The notes: generated by a model not told the origin, from the letters alone. A DNA stretch of 64,000 nucleotides from Acidobacteriota bacterium (GCA_028875575.1 JAPPDF010000009.1:1-64000), one strand, 5' to 3'; counted from the first letter of the stretch, positions 9,068 to 18,447 are shown. Program-made: numbers and translations.

Positions 9068-10408
9068 TCAGATCAGTTCCGGCATGGGCATATGGCCGTC
9101 GACCAGGTAGTGTGGCCGATCGTTCAGATCGGTGAGATGGGTCCTGGCGGCGTCAATGCCCAGATTGTGGTAGAGCGTGGCAAAGATTTCCTGAACGTGG
9201 ACCGGTCTTTCCTTGGGTTCCTCACCCAGTCGATTGGTGGAGCCGATGGCTTGGCCGGCCCGCATCCCACCGCCGGCCATCAGGGCACAGGAGTTGCGCG
9301 GCCAGTGGTCGCGGCCGGCATCCTTGTTGATCTTGGGAGTTCGGCCGAACTCGCCCCAGGCGATGACCGAGACATCCTTGTCGAGTCCGCGCTGGTGCAG
9401 GTCTTCCACCAGGGCGCTGACTCCCTGGTCGAAGGCCGGAAGGTAGTAGCGCCCGTTCTTGAAGTTGGTGCTGTGCCAATCCCAGTAGCCAAAGCTCACC
9501 GTCACGCAGCGGACACCCGCCTCCACCAGTCGGCGAGCCACCACGAACTGGTCCATGTGCATGGGAGCGGCGTCTCGTTCCAGTCTCGGAGAACCTCTGC
9601 CGTAGCGGTCGCGGAGCTTGGAACTCTCCTGCTCCACATCCAGCGCCTTCAGCAGCCGGCTGGAGGTCAGGACATCGAAGGCCTGCTCCTGGAAGCTGTC
9701 CAGACCCTCCATCAAGCCGGTCCGGTCCACGTCGCGCCGGAAGCGGTCGAAGCTCTGCAGCAACTGCCTGCGGTCCGAAAGACGTTCCAGGCTGATCCCG
9801 TTCAGGGTCATGTCGTTTCTGATGTCCCCCTGCGGCTTGAAGGGAGTGTGGGCCACACCCAGAAAACTGGGTCGGCCGAAGTTGTATTCGCTGTGGCGGG
9901 ACTTGTGGGACAGGTTGACGTAGGGCGGAATGGCGGGATCGGTGGGGCCCTTCAGCTTGGAAAGTACCGATCCCAGTTCCGGCCAGCCTCCCGGGGGAGG
10001 GTTGCCCCGGCGGCCGCTGATACGCCCGGTCATGCATTGATAGGAGGAGTGTGAATTCTCGGCTCCAACCACGGTCCTCACCAGCACCAGCTTGTCCATG
10101 GTCTTGGCCAGGTTAGGCAGGTGCTCGCAGATGTGGATTCCCGGGACGTTGGTCTTGATGGCCTGAAACTCGCCGCGGATCTCGGAGGGAGCATCGGGCT
10201 TGAGTTCGTACATGTCCTGGTGCGGGGGCCCGCCCGGCATGTAAATCATGATGATGGCCTTGTCGGACCTGCCCAGGCCGGACTGCTTTTCCGCCTGGAG
10301 CAGCTGGGGCATGGTCAGCCCACCCATTCCCAGCGCGCCGATCTGGATGAAGTTTCGCCGCGACATGCCGTCGCACATCCGGTGGCCTTTCCCGTAGATG
10401 GTCAACAT
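9068..10408 (-). CDS. DUF1501 domain-containing protein (copy 1)
   Basis: 446 residues. The N-terminus (MLTIYGKGHRMCDGMSRRNF) is the usual extended DUF1501 start, in which a Tat-type SRRNF motif at about 16-20 is followed by [17 protein letters not shown]. The body is alkaline-phosphatase-superfamily-like (sulfatase-related fold): [18 protein letters not shown] near the N-terminus, SFGYWDWHS in the middle, and [21 protein letters not shown] near the C-terminus. These match the metal-site segments seen across DUF1501, although the reaction is not established. It is first in the minus-strand train and is followed 19 bases later by the DUF1549 gene. Closely related to the gene at 13687-15018 and more distantly to the partial gene at 62629. 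Confidence 0.93.
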   Translation of the reverse strand: MLTIYGKGHRMCDGMSRRNFIQIGALGMGGLTMPQLLQAEKQSGLGRSDKAIIMIYMPGGPPHQDMYELKPDAPSEIRGEFQAIKTNVPGIHICEHLPNLAKTMDKLVLVRTVVGAENSHSSYQCMTGRISGRRGNPPPGGWPELGSVLSKLKGPTDPAIPPYVNLSHKSRHSEYNFGRPSFLGVAHTPFKPQGDIRNDMTLNGISLERLSDRRQLLQSFDRFRRDVDRTGLMEGLDSFQEQAFDVLTSSRLLKALDVEQESSKLRDRYGRGSPRLERDAAPMHMDQFVVARRLVEAGVRCVTVSFGYWDWHSTNFKNGRYYLPAFDQGVSALVEDLHQRGLDKDVSVIAWGEFGRTPKINKDAGRDHWPRNSCALMAGGGMRAGQAIGSTNRLGEEPKERPVHVQEIFATLYHNLGIDAARTHLTDLNDRPHYLVDGHMPMPELI

Positions 10409-10556
10409 TGCTCTCAGCCTCCTCCAGACGATTGCCTGATCCGAGCCATTGAATGCGGTGCCCGTTAATGTACCACTTCCGAGTCTGAAGTGTAAAGACG
10501 CTATCGCCGCAGAAGGGAACAGGCCTCATTGATGAGTTGCTTCCGCACACTACGTG

Positions 10557-10906
10557 AAACAACAGAAAAAAAGAGTGATCCACGAAGTTACACGAAGGGG
10601 TTGGAGAAGGCTCGAGAGGAATGCGCCAAAGGTTGGCAAGGGGGTCAACGAAGGATACAAGGGACAAAAGGGATCTGTCCGCGAAGGGACTGCAAGGACC
10701 GCGACCGAGCCAGTGGGGGGGCAGTTCCCACCGCATCGTGATTTGCAGGGGTTATTAACATCGATGCACAGGATGCACAGGATTTTTTTCAGGAAACGGC
10801 TGGCCTTCAATGCCGGAAATCCGCAAATCCGCATCGGATAGTCGCCCGATCTGCCTTCTGGTGCAGGAAACTCTCGTCCTGTTAATCCTGTGCATCGATG
10901 TTAATT
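10557..10906. repeat. Composite intergenic repeat A, copy 1
   Basis: About 350 bases. The first half has scattered CACGAAG-type heptamers, with shared blocks such as CAAGGGGGTCAA. The second half begins and ends with the outward-facing motif ACATCGATGCACAGGAT and its complement ATCCTGTGCATCGATGT. An inverted copy with about the same block order lies at 22378-22857; by eye most blocks match with scattered differences. It does not encode a recognisable protein. Confidence 0.75.
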
Positions 10907-11100
10907 GAGCCTTTCGCAAAATTCGGCAGCGGGACGTTTGCCGGAAATGGCCACAAAAGGCACAAAAACACAACTTGTGACTTTTGTGCTTTTTGTGGTC
11001 AGACAGCATTTTTAGCCAAGTCGCACCCGATATCGAAAAAGGCAGAACCTGGGGTTTGGCGGCAAGATGACCTGCCCGCTGCGAACTTTGCAAGAAGCTC
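10907..11100. repeat. Dispersed repeat B, copy 1
   Basis: 194-base element with imperfect inverted ends: it starts GAGCCTTTCGCAAAATTCGG and ends with the complement of GAGCTTCTTGCAAAGTTCGC. An internal A/T-rich hairpin at about 10951-10998 has arms CCACAAAA and TTTTTGTGG. Related copies lie at 26137-26330 (also 194 bases) and, inverted and truncated, at 27755-27918. Confidence 0.75.
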
Positions 11101-11116
11101 TATTGAAATTAAGTTC

Positions 11117-11150
11117 TTGACATAGACTAGTCTGAATAACAGACTAATAA
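11117..11150 (+). promoter_or_regulatory. Candidate promoter/operator for the membrane protein-HTH_34 pair
   Basis: TTGACA at 11117-11122 matches a -35 box. It is followed by a perfect 10-base palindrome AGACTAGTCT (11124-11133) that overlaps an inverted repeat AGTCTG-N5-CAGACT (11129-11145), and then TAATAA (11145-11150). The spacing from TTGACA to TAATAA (22 bases) is too long for a standard sigma-70 promoter, so the exact -10 is unsure. The dyad is a good candidate operator for the regulator encoded second in this transcription unit. Confidence 0.45.
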
Positions 11151-11203
11151 CATGTATCAACGAGAGCAAAGCTGTCGATAGCAGGGATTAGGAGGGAGCA
11201 GTG

Positions 11204-11830
11204 ATGAACACCGAAATCGCTAGTAACGATTTGATGTATATCCGGGAGGTGTTGGAGCGCACGCACCGTAGCATCGACCAGAGTGCATGGCCATTTGTCT
11301 TGTGGGGAACAATTGTTCTCTTCTGGTATCCGATCCACAATTTGATGTTTCTGAACGTACTTCCGAACTGGTGGCGGCAACTCCTGATCGTCGCTTTGGT
11401 TGTAGGCTTTGCTGGCATGATTTTGATTGCGCGATGTATGAAGCGGCGACCGGGTTACGTCGTAGGGGAGAAGACGTTTGTTGGCCAGCAAATTACGAAG
11501 ATCTGCTCGTGGTATGTCGGGGCGGCCGTACTGCTAAGTGTCCTTGGGCCGAGTTCGGGGATCATCCCGGGCCCGCAGGTCCCGGTTGTTTGGGGATTTG
11601 CTTACGCTCACATGGTCTTTGGTGTCGGTGTGTCCACTGATTCGCGCCAGTATCTGGTAAGTGCGGCTGCGATATTTGCAGGTTCGTTGTTGGCCATGGC
11701 ATTTACCCAGTTCAATGGTCTTATCCTGGGTCCGTGTATGGGGCTTGGCATGTTGGTTCCCGGCGTCACTTCCATGCGTCGCGCGAAAAGACGGATGTTG
11801 GCGGAAGAGAATAGTGGTGACAAAGCCTGA
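11204..11830 (+). CDS. Hypothetical membrane protein paired with HTH_34 regulator
   Basis: 208 residues with about six hydrophobic segments: SAWPFVLWGTIVLFWYPIHN, QLLIVALVVGFAGMILIA, SWYVGAAVLLSVLG, VVWGFAYAHMVFGVGV, SAAAIFAGSLLAMAF and GLILGPCMGLGMLVPGV. The protein is therefore an integral membrane protein. A strong AGGAGGG (11190-11196) sits 7 bases before the ATG at 11204; a GTG three bases earlier is also in frame. No catalytic motif is visible. It overlaps the downstream winged-helix gene by about 14 bases. Such pairs, a small membrane protein followed by an HTH_34 regulator, are common in Acidobacteria and some other phyla; the function is not known. Confidence 0.85.
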   Translation: MNTEIASNDLMYIREVLERTHRSIDQSAWPFVLWGTIVLFWYPIHNLMFLNVLPNWWRQLLIVALVVGFAGMILIARCMKRRPGYVVGEKTFVGQQITKICSWYVGAAVLLSVLGPSSGIIPGPQVPVVWGFAYAHMVFGVGVSTDSRQYLVSAAAIFAGSLLAMAFTQFNGLILGPCMGLGMLVPGVTSMRRAKRRMLAEENSGDKA

Positions 11831-12113
11831 ATTCGACCCTGCCTTTCTTTCTCAGGCGCGACTGGGGATCATCTCCGTTCTGATCACGGTCGAGGAAGCC
11901 ACCTTCCCGGAGCTCAAGGGCCTGTTGAGGCTGACCCAGGGAAACCTCGGGGCTCACTTGCGCTGGCTGGAGGAAGCGCGATACGTGTCCGTGCGCAAGG
12001 AGTTTGTCGGGCGCAAGCCACGCACCACCGCATCCCTGACGGAAGCGGGCCGCGCCGCCTTCAAAAGACACATCGCAACATTGGAAGCCATCCTGAGGAA
12101 CGGAGAGAGGTAG
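11817..12113 (+). CDS. Winged-helix transcriptional regulator (HTH_34 type)
   Basis: 98 residues, the length usual for the short HTH_34/winged-helix family related to MarR/ArsR proteins. The sequence reads as helix-turn-helix (TFPELKGLLRLTQGNLGAHLRWLEEA) followed by a wing (YVSVRKEFVGRKPRTTASLTEAGRAAF). Cytoplasmic DNA-binding protein, probably a local repressor of its own operon, with the palindrome at 11124-11145 as the likely target (inference). The start is a GTG at 11817 (another GTG lies at 11814), inside the end of the membrane-protein gene. A longer open frame reaching back to 11661 is not used, because it overlaps the upstream gene and has no family match. Ends with TAG. Confidence 0.87.
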   Translation: MTKPEFDPAFLSQARLGIISVLITVEEATFPELKGLLRLTQGNLGAHLRWLEEARYVSVRKEFVGRKPRTTASLTEAGRAAFKRHIATLEAILRNGER

Positions 12114-12763
12114 ACCCTGAACCCTAGCCCGCAATTCTCACCAGGCCGCTGAGCATACGGTAGAAGGATGTTCGTCCTTGACATCTTGCAGCACTTTGTT
12201 TGGGGTCTTCAGTGTACAGACGGTGCTGGGAGCGCCCTGGCTTGTCCTTTTCCCCTCAGCGCATCCATGCTCGCTCGACCGTAGTGACCGCTACGCTCTT
12301 CGCTCCCGAGCACGCGCTGAGGGGAAAATGCCTGCGCCATGACCACGCCCCCTGGTGAGAATTGCGGGCTAGCGGCCAGGCCGGGTTCTGTTCCTGCCAG
12401 GCTCTTCCTTCGGGGCATGCTTTGATCCAGCTAAATGCCCCGTCCAGGGTTGACGCGGTTGCCGGAATCGGTCAGAATCCGTTCATATCGTTTCAACATC
12501 CGTTCAGGCTTTACGTCATGCCGCCCCGCATGGGGGCGGTTGCAGGCTCTCGGACTTGGCCCGCATTGTCTCGGCGGCGCGCTGGCGATGGAGGGAAGTA
12601 GCTTGTTTTCAGTATTTTGCCAGCATTATTGTCCCGCCAGGGTGTCTTCAAGGGTTCGCATGCCGGGACAGCCCATGCAGCCTGCAGGCCCGTCGGTCTC
12701 ACCTTGTACGCCTCATGGAACCGGTAGAGGCTCATCCCCAGTCGTTATGGAAGGAGTTGACCA
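12114..12763. other. Intergenic region with hairpin mini-element
   Basis: About 650 bases without a gene. The left part holds the inverted-repeat element at 12128-12368. The right part holds a short GC hairpin (CCGCCCC-loop-GGGGCGG, near 12522-12540) and the ribosome binding site of the lipoprotein gene (GGAAGGAG). Nothing else is recognised. Confidence 0.5.
12128..12368. mobile_element. MITE-like inverted-repeat element flanked by CTAG
   Basis: 241 bases with perfect 18-base terminal inverted repeats: CCCGCAATTCTCACCAGG at 12128-12145 and its complement at 12351-12368. CTAG lies directly outside both ends (12124-12127 and 12369-12372), which fits a 4-base target duplication. A second perfect 15-base inverted pair, TTTTCCCCTCAGCGC (12248-12262) and its complement (12314-12328), lies inside. 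No coding capacity, so it would be a non-autonomous element or a remnant. Confidence 0.65.
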
Positions 12764-13663
12764 ATGAGAGTTCCTACGTCTTTCCACCCGTGCCTCAGTG
12801 CCAGTCTGATTGCAATCGTCTGTCTGGCGGCCGCCGGCTGCAGCCAGGAGCCTCAGGTCGACCGGAACACCCCGGAGTATCTTTTTTCCGAGGTGAATAG
12901 GGCCGTGGCGGACGGGCGTTTCGAAAAGGCGCTCAGTTCCTCGGGCGCTCTGCAGGCGAAGTTTCCCAAGAGTGAACAGGCCGCCAAAGCCCGGCTTCTG
13001 AACATCGTCCTGCTGGTGGGCCAAAGCGACGGGTACCGCAGCATTGCGGATGCCTACCTGGCCGGCATGGAAGCGGACCCCAAGCAATACGGCACGCTGC
13101 GCTCCACGGCCTTCAACTATCTCCGCAAGCGAAAGAGCGTGGCGCTGGTCCTGTATCAGGCCTGCGACCGCTTTCTCAAGAGGCATTCGCCGGAATCCAC
13201 CTATGCCCTGGAGTCCTCCTGGCCGGTGGACGAGTCCGAGCAGGGGCCTGACCAGTTGGAGGAGGTGAGGAGCGGCAATTTGCTTGATTCGGAGCAGCAG
13301 GAGGAGGTCGAGGTCGTCGAGCTTCCCAAGGGAGTCGCCCGAACCTTGGCCAGGTTTGTGGGGTCGGAGCAGGACCTGGCCCAGGCCCGGACGACCCTGG
13401 AGCAGGGATCGGTGGACCTGGTTCCGAGCGGGGTGCTAGTGACGTTGACACAGTGTCTGCTGGACAACCAGAAGTTGTTTGGCCGGGAGGGACTGAGCGA
13501 GCACAAGAACTATGCGCTATTCGTGGTAAAAGCGGCGGAGTCGCTCAAACTGGCGCTCAAAACTTTGCAGGACAGCCCCGATGAGGCCATTCAGGCCAAG
13601 GCGGATGAGCTGCAGGCCCAGATCGATGCGCTGTATGGAAGGAAAACCGGCGACAAGAGCTGA
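12764..13663 (+). CDS. Hypothetical lipoprotein
   Basis: 299 residues. Lipoprotein signal: hydrophobic core LIAIVCLAAA followed by AAGC, with the lipidated Cys at about residue 28. The mature part is rich in Ala, Leu and Glu and looks mostly alpha-helical: YLFSEVNRAVADGRFEKALSS..LQAKFPKSEQAAKARLL resembles TPR-like helical hairpins. An acidic linker (DSEQQEEVEVVE) lies in the middle and a helical tail (EAIQAKADELQAQIDALYGRK) follows. No specific family was recognised. Start supported by GGAAGGAG 8 bases upstream. It is convergent with the second DUF1501 gene. Confidence 0.8.
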   Translation: MRVPTSFHPCLSASLIAIVCLAAAGCSQEPQVDRNTPEYLFSEVNRAVADGRFEKALSSSGALQAKFPKSEQAAKARLLNIVLLVGQSDGYRSIADAYLAGMEADPKQYGTLRSTAFNYLRKRKSVALVLYQACDRFLKRHSPESTYALESSWPVDESEQGPDQLEEVRSGNLLDSEQQEEVEVVELPKGVARTLARFVGSEQDLAQARTTLEQGSVDLVPSGVLVTLTQCLLDNQKLFGREGLSEHKNYALFVVKAAESLKLALKTLQDSPDEAIQAKADELQAQIDALYGRKTGDKS

Positions 13664-13686
13664 ACTACGGTCGATCGCCGAGTGTG

Positions 13687-15018
13687 TCAGATGACTTCCG
13701 GCAAGGGGCGATAGCCGTCGACCAGGTAGTGCGGCCGGTCGTTCAGATCGGTGACCTGGGTCCTGGCGGCGTCGATGCCCAGGTTGTGGTAGAGGGTGGC
13801 GAAGACTTCCTGAAAGTGAATCGGCCGCTCCTTGGGTTCTTCTCCCAGTCGATTGGTGGTCCCGATCGCCTGTCCGGTGCGCATGCCCCCGCCCGCCATC
13901 AGCGCGCAGGATACCCGCGGCCAGTGGTCCCGCCCCCCATCCTTGTTGATTTTGGGAGTGCGGCCGAACTCGCCCCAGGCAATCACGGTGACGTCCTTGT
14001 CCAGCCCGCGTTGATGCAGATCCTCCACCAGGGCGCTGACCCCCTGGTCGAAGGGTGGCAGGTTGTCCCGGCCCCTCTTGAAATTGCCGCCGTGCCAATC
14101 CCAAAAGCTGAAGCTGACGGTGACGCAGCGAACTCCGGCCTCCACCAGCCTGCGCGCCAGGAGGAACTGCCCCATCAGTCGCGGGGCGGCGTCCCCCTGA
14201 TGCTGCGGGGTCCCCTCTCCGTAGCGTTCGCGGATGCGTGGATCTTCCTTCTCCAGATCCAGGGCTTCCAGGAGCCGGCTGGAGGTTAGAACGTCGAAGG
14301 CCTGCTGGTTGAAGGCATCCAGGCCTTCCATCCCACCGCTCCGGTCGGTATCCCGCCGGAAGCGGTCGAAGCTTTGAAGCAACGCCCGGCGGTCCGACAG
14401 CCGTTCCAGGCTGATCCCTTGAAGGGTCATGTCGCTGAGGGTATCGCCCTCGGGGCGGAATGGCGTGTGTGCCACTCCCAGGAAGCTGGGGTGTCCGAAA
14501 TTGTAGGGCTTGTGCCTCATCTTGGGGGTGAGATTCACGTAGGGAGGCACGGCCGGATGGGTGGACCCCTCCAGCTTGGAGATGACCGAACCGATCTCGG
14601 GCCACCCGCCGGGGGGCGGGTCGTCCTTCAGGCGTCCGGTCATGCACTGATGGGACGAGTGGCGGTTCTTGGCCCCCACGATGGTTCGCAGGAGCGCCAG
14701 CTTGTCGGTCATCTTGGCCAGGCGGGGAAGATGCTCGCAGATCTGAATTCCGGAAACGTTGGTGGGGATGGGCTTGAACTCCCCGCGAATCTCCGAGGGT
14801 GCCTCCATTTTGAGCTCGAACATGTCCTGGTGCGGCGGGCCGCCGGGGAGATAGATCATGATGATGGCTTTGCTGGATTTGCCGACACCGGCGTGGCGCT
14901 CGGCGCGCAACAGTTGCGGCATGGAGAGTCCTCCCATGCCCAAGGCCCCGATCTTGATGAAGTTGCGTCGGTGGATACCGTCGCAAAGCCGCTGCTTTTG
15001 TCCATGGATGGTGAGCAT
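13687..15018 (-). CDS. DUF1501 domain-containing protein (copy 2)
   Basis: 443 residues, co-linear with the protein at 9068-10408: [30 protein letters not shown] leader, [31 protein letters not shown], and [21 protein letters not shown]. The Tat-like Arg pair is HRRNF. The start at ATG 15018 matches the family and the paralogue; the frame is open for 125 more codons upstream without any family-like sequence. Unlike copy 1 it has no DUF1549 partner beside it. It is divergent from the Asp-box propeller gene (244-base gap), so the two may share a control region. Confidence 0.93.
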   Translation of the reverse strand: MLTIHGQKQRLCDGIHRRNFIKIGALGMGGLSMPQLLRAERHAGVGKSSKAIIMIYLPGGPPHQDMFELKMEAPSEIRGEFKPIPTNVSGIQICEHLPRLAKMTDKLALLRTIVGAKNRHSSHQCMTGRLKDDPPPGGWPEIGSVISKLEGSTHPAVPPYVNLTPKMRHKPYNFGHPSFLGVAHTPFRPEGDTLSDMTLQGISLERLSDRRALLQSFDRFRRDTDRSGGMEGLDAFNQQAFDVLTSSRLLEALDLEKEDPRIRERYGEGTPQHQGDAAPRLMGQFLLARRLVEAGVRCVTVSFSFWDWHGGNFKRGRDNLPPFDQGVSALVEDLHQRGLDKDVTVIAWGEFGRTPKINKDGGRDHWPRVSCALMAGGGMRTGQAIGTTNRLGEEPKERPIHFQEVFATLYHNLGIDAARTQVTDLNDRPHYLVDGYRPLPEVI

Positions 15019-15262
15019 TGTCCGTTGCCCCCGTTCCCCGAGTTGCGATGCAGCCAGGGTGAGTGGTTCTCCAAGTGTGGCCTGGAGATCAATTGCCGAT
15101 GATTTAGGGAAATTTACCACTTGCACTGAGAATTTGTAAAGGATTTGCGAATATTCGCAGGTTCCTTGTCGGCCAGTCTCCGAGGTAGCGTGAACCTGCC
15201 AATCCGATCGCCGGGATGTTGTACAATGCGGCCCGAAGGAATGATGAATGATGAGTGGATGA

Positions 15263-17239
15263 ATGATGAATCGTTTTAGTTTCCGGTGTTTCGGCGTTTT
15301 CACACTCGTGACCAGTATGGCCGTCAGTTCGTCTGCCTCTGAGGCGGCGACCGAGCCTTCGGCGCCTCGGGGGCCCTTTGGCGCCAACGTCACCTGTCTG
15401 GCTGTCGATCCGGAAGATTCCCGGAGGCTCTACCTGGGGACCGCTCGAGGAAGCCTGTTCACCAGCAGCGACGGGGGCCAAAGCTGGGAACGCGGCGCCA
15501 GTGGGTTGACCGGGAGTGGGGTCGAGGCTCTGGTGGTGGCTCCTTCGAATCCTCGAATTCTCTACATCGGAACCGCGTCCGGAGCGGTTTTCAGGAGTTC
15601 GGACCGGGGTGTCTCCTGGACCGCCCGATTTCACGGGTTGCCCGGTCGGGCTGTCAAGGCTCTGCTGGTCCATCCCCGCAAGGGCTCCATCGCCTACGCG
15701 GGCACTTTCGGCGGGGGTGTGTTCAAGACGAGCAACGGCGGGAGAACCTGGAAGGCAAGCAACCGGGGACTGGCCGGAAGTCAGGTGGAAGTCCTGGCCA
15801 TGGATCCGCGGGAGCCCCGGACCCTTTACGCCGGCACCCACCGCAAGGGCCTCTTCAAGAGCCTGGACGGAGGAAAAACCTGGAACAGCAGTGGATTGAA
15901 CGATCGTTGGATTACGGCGGCGGTGGTGGATCGTGACGATCCGGCGGTCCTCTATGTCAGCACCGACGACAACCTGGGCGGCATGGTCTACCGGAGTCCG
16001 GATGGCGGGGAAAACTGGAGGCTGGTCAAGAAAGGCGCTGTTGTCCTCGACCTGGCCCTGATCGGATCGGGTCCGGCAGCCCCATTTGCCGGCACCCTGA
16101 ACGAGGGATTGCTGAAGACGGCTGACGGGGGCGAGAAGTGGAAGAAGATCCACGGGGGGCTGCCCGATCTTTTTCCGGTGACGGCCCTGGCCGCCCTTGC
16201 TGACGACGGCTCCACCCTGCTGGCGGGTACGGCGGGCGGGGGTGTTTTCCTGAGCACTGACGGAGGCAACGATTGGAAGGCCTCGAATCAAGGGCTGACC
16301 GATGTCCTGGTGCAAGCCCTGGCGTTCGATCCCGCCAATCCCGACCAGGTCTACGCGGGCACGCTGGATTCCGGCATTTTCAAGAGTTCCGACGGTGGCC
16401 TCAAATGGGAACCCGGTAACCAGGGTCTCACAGAGTCCCGGGTGGAGACCCTCCTGATCCATCCCTCCGACGCCGGCCACGTCTACGCCGGCACTTTTGG
16501 CGGCGGGGTCTTCAAGAGCATCAACGGGGGAACCAGTTGGACCGCGGCCAACCGAGGATTGCCGCCGCTGAGCCTGGTTCGGTCGCTGCTGGCGGATCCT
16601 GCCAGGTCTTCCGTGCTTTATGCCGCGGTCGATGGGGAGGGCGTTTTCAAAACCGAGGATGCCGCCTCTTCCTGGGAGTCGGTCAACCGAGGACTTACGG
16701 AAAAGAGTGTACGGGCTCTTGCCATGGACCCGGTTGCGGCCAGCACCCTTTACGCGGCCACCGACGGCTCTGGAGTGTTCAAATCGGTCGACGGTGGAGA
16801 GACCTGGAAGGGTGATGCCCAGGGGTTGCCCGGCCTCATGATCGATGCTCTGGCAGTCGGTCCGCCCCCTTCCCGCATCCTGTACGCAGGCTCTTACGGG
16901 GATGGGGTGTTCATGAGCAGCGACGAAGGGGAGACCTGGTCGCCCGCCAACCGGGGATTGCCGCCATTTCCGGTGGTGCGGGCCCTGCTCGTCGATCCTT
17001 CGAAGCCGTCCATTCTCTACGCGGCCCTGCGCCGCGGTCTCTTCAGGAGTCTGGACGGTGGCTCGAACTGGGAGGTGCTGGAATCGGTCCGGCACGGTCG
17101 GGGAGTGACCGGCTTCACTGCAGGCCGGCTCCACACCCTGGTCCTGGCCGGATCCGGGCCGGTCCGTCTCTTTGCCGGGACCTCGATGGGAGTGCTGCAA
17201 ATGACACCAGGGATCCAACCGCAAGGTGGTCCCGACTAA
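15263..17239 (+). CDS. Secreted Asp-box (BNR-like) beta-propeller protein
   Basis: 658 residues: signal peptide at about 2-28, then some 13 tandem repeats of about 45 residues, each with an Asp-box ([104 protein letters not shown]) and a following LYAGT strand. This resembles sortilin/VPS10-type or xyloglucanase-type propellers rather than true sialidases; no sialidase Arg triad is visible. Probably an exported binding or glycan-processing protein. The start lies in a run of ATGA-like repeats (15241-15270), and ATG 15263 or 15266 are equally possible. Confidence 0.85.
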   Translation: MMNRFSFRCFGVFTLVTSMAVSSSASEAATEPSAPRGPFGANVTCLAVDPEDSRRLYLGTARGSLFTSSDGGQSWERGASGLTGSGVEALVVAPSNPRILYIGTASGAVFRSSDRGVSWTARFHGLPGRAVKALLVHPRKGSIAYAGTFGGGVFKTSNGGRTWKASNRGLAGSQVEVLAMDPREPRTLYAGTHRKGLFKSLDGGKTWNSSGLNDRWITAAVVDRDDPAVLYVSTDDNLGGMVYRSPDGGENWRLVKKGAVVLDLALIGSGPAAPFAGTLNEGLLKTADGGEKWKKIHGGLPDLFPVTALAALADDGSTLLAGTAGGGVFLSTDGGNDWKASNQGLTDVLVQALAFDPANPDQVYAGTLDSGIFKSSDGGLKWEPGNQGLTESRVETLLIHPSDAGHVYAGTFGGGVFKSINGGTSWTAANRGLPPLSLVRSLLADPARSSVLYAAVDGEGVFKTEDAASSWESVNRGLTEKSVRALAMDPVAASTLYAATDGSGVFKSVDGGETWKGDAQGLPGLMIDALAVGPPPSRILYAGSYGDGVFMSSDEGETWSPANRGLPPFPVVRALLVDPSKPSILYAALRRGLFRSLDGGSNWEVLESVRHGRGVTGFTAGRLHTLVLAGSGPVRLFAGTSMGVLQMTPGIQPQGGPD

Positions 17240-17259
17240 CCTGATCAAGGGAGGCTCTC

Positions 17260-18279
17260 GTGAAGCCATTTTTGGATTCCACGGGCATTGTTGGCGATGC
17301 ATCCGAACTGAGACGGCGAATGGATCGGGATGGCTATCTGTACGTCAGGGGGCTGTTGCCGCACGGGCTGCTGGAGGAACTGCGCCTGAAGTGGCTCGGG
17401 GTCCTGGAGGAAGTCGGTTGGCTGGAGGACGGGGCCGGGGAGGGAGGCATTGCCAACCTGGAGGCCTTCTGCGTGGAGCCCGAACGGCCCTACATGGAAG
17501 TCATGACCCGGGTGTTGTCGATCATGGAATTCCAGTCCATCCAGCACCATCCCGACCTGCTGGCGGTCGTGGAGCGGCTGGTGGGAGGTAAGGTCCTGCC
17601 CCATCCACGATTGATCGGTCGGACCATCTTTCCCCAAAAAATCGAGTACACCACCCCGCCGCATCAGGACTGGGTCCCCATCCAGGGGACGGCGGAGACC
17701 TACACGGCCTGGTTCCCGGTGAGCGACCTGGCAGGGGAGATGGGGGGCTTGCAGCTCTCTTCCGGTTCTCATCGGGGCGGAGTCTACGAATTCCGCCCTG
17801 CGCTGGGGGCCGGTGGCATGGAGGTGACGGATAAGCTGCCGGGAGAGTGGGTTCACAACCCGGTGGAGCAGGGCGACGTGCTTTTCTTTCACAGCCTGAT
17901 GGTTCACAAGGGCGTCGCCAACCGAAGCAAACGGCTGCGCCTCTCCATGGACGCCCGGTTCCAGAGAGTCGACCAACCCATCGCTCCCGGAAGCCTGGAA
18001 CCCCACGGAAAGGAAGTTCGCAACTGGGAGCAGGTCTATGCCGATTGGCCCCCTGACAGCCCGTTAAAATATTATTGGCGGAAACTTCCACTCAAGATTC
18101 AACCCTTCGATCCCAGCTATTTCGAGAAGCGGGACCGGTTGGGCCTGGAGTTGGGTGCAGCCGGGGATCCCCGGGCCCGCTCGGTCCTGCAACGCATCGT
18201 CGCCCGGGACACCGACCCGGCGAAACGCGCCAGGGCCGCCAGCCTGCTGGCCCAACTGGCGCAACAGGCCGGTAGCTGA
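17260..18279 (+). CDS. Phytanoyl-CoA dioxygenase family protein (PhyH-like)
   Basis: 339 residues, Fe(II)/2-oxoglutarate-dependent oxygenase of the PhyH family (PF05721), cytoplasmic. The facial triad is H135-Q-D137 (in TPPHQDW) and H216 (SLMVHKG). The Arg in NRSKRLRLSMDAR, 9-11 residues later, is the likely 2-oxoglutarate carboxylate ligand. The C-terminal 60 residues form a helical tail (LGAAGDPRARSVLQRIVARD) not needed for catalysis. The substrate is unknown; PhyH proteins hydroxylate varied small molecules. GTG start 5 bases after AAGGGAGG and 20 bases after the propeller stop, so probably co-transcribed with it. Confidence 0.88.
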   Translation: MKPFLDSTGIVGDASELRRRMDRDGYLYVRGLLPHGLLEELRLKWLGVLEEVGWLEDGAGEGGIANLEAFCVEPERPYMEVMTRVLSIMEFQSIQHHPDLLAVVERLVGGKVLPHPRLIGRTIFPQKIEYTTPPHQDWVPIQGTAETYTAWFPVSDLAGEMGGLQLSSGSHRGGVYEFRPALGAGGMEVTDKLPGEWVHNPVEQGDVLFFHSLMVHKGVANRSKRLRLSMDARFQRVDQPIAPGSLEPHGKEVRNWEQVYADWPPDSPLKYYWRKLPLKIQPFDPSYFEKRDRLGLELGAAGDPRARSVLQRIVARDTDPAKRARAASLLAQLAQQAGS

Positions 18280-18447
18280 TCCACATTTCCGGCCAATGGT
18301 TATGATAGGCTGTCTTAAACGCCGGGGGGCGGTGCGGCAAAGGCAGCCGTGAAGGCGCTTCCTCCGGCATTGGAGATAGTTGCCAAAAGGTCTCGGTCAG
18401 TGGGGAACCACTTCCGGGCCTGGGGCTGACGAGGAACCGGATCCGCC

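Larger units (their letters stand above)
10409..11203. other. Repeat-rich intergenic region
   Basis: Divergent gap of about 800 bases between the DUF1501 gene and the membrane-protein gene. It holds a copy of composite repeat A (about 10557-10906), directly followed by a copy of repeat B (10907-11100), then a palindromic operator-like site (11124-11145). No coding region with family-like sequence is visible. Confidence 0.7.

Noticed and set aside
13517-14986. 489-codon frame overlapping DUF1501 copy 2 in another minus-strand frame
   Set aside because: Shadow of the real gene; rich in Arg, Gln and Pro as expected for a shifted frame.
15104-17302. 732-codon frame opposite the Asp-box propeller
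   Set aside because: Mirror frame of a repetitive gene, so it repeats with the same period; no family pattern of its own.
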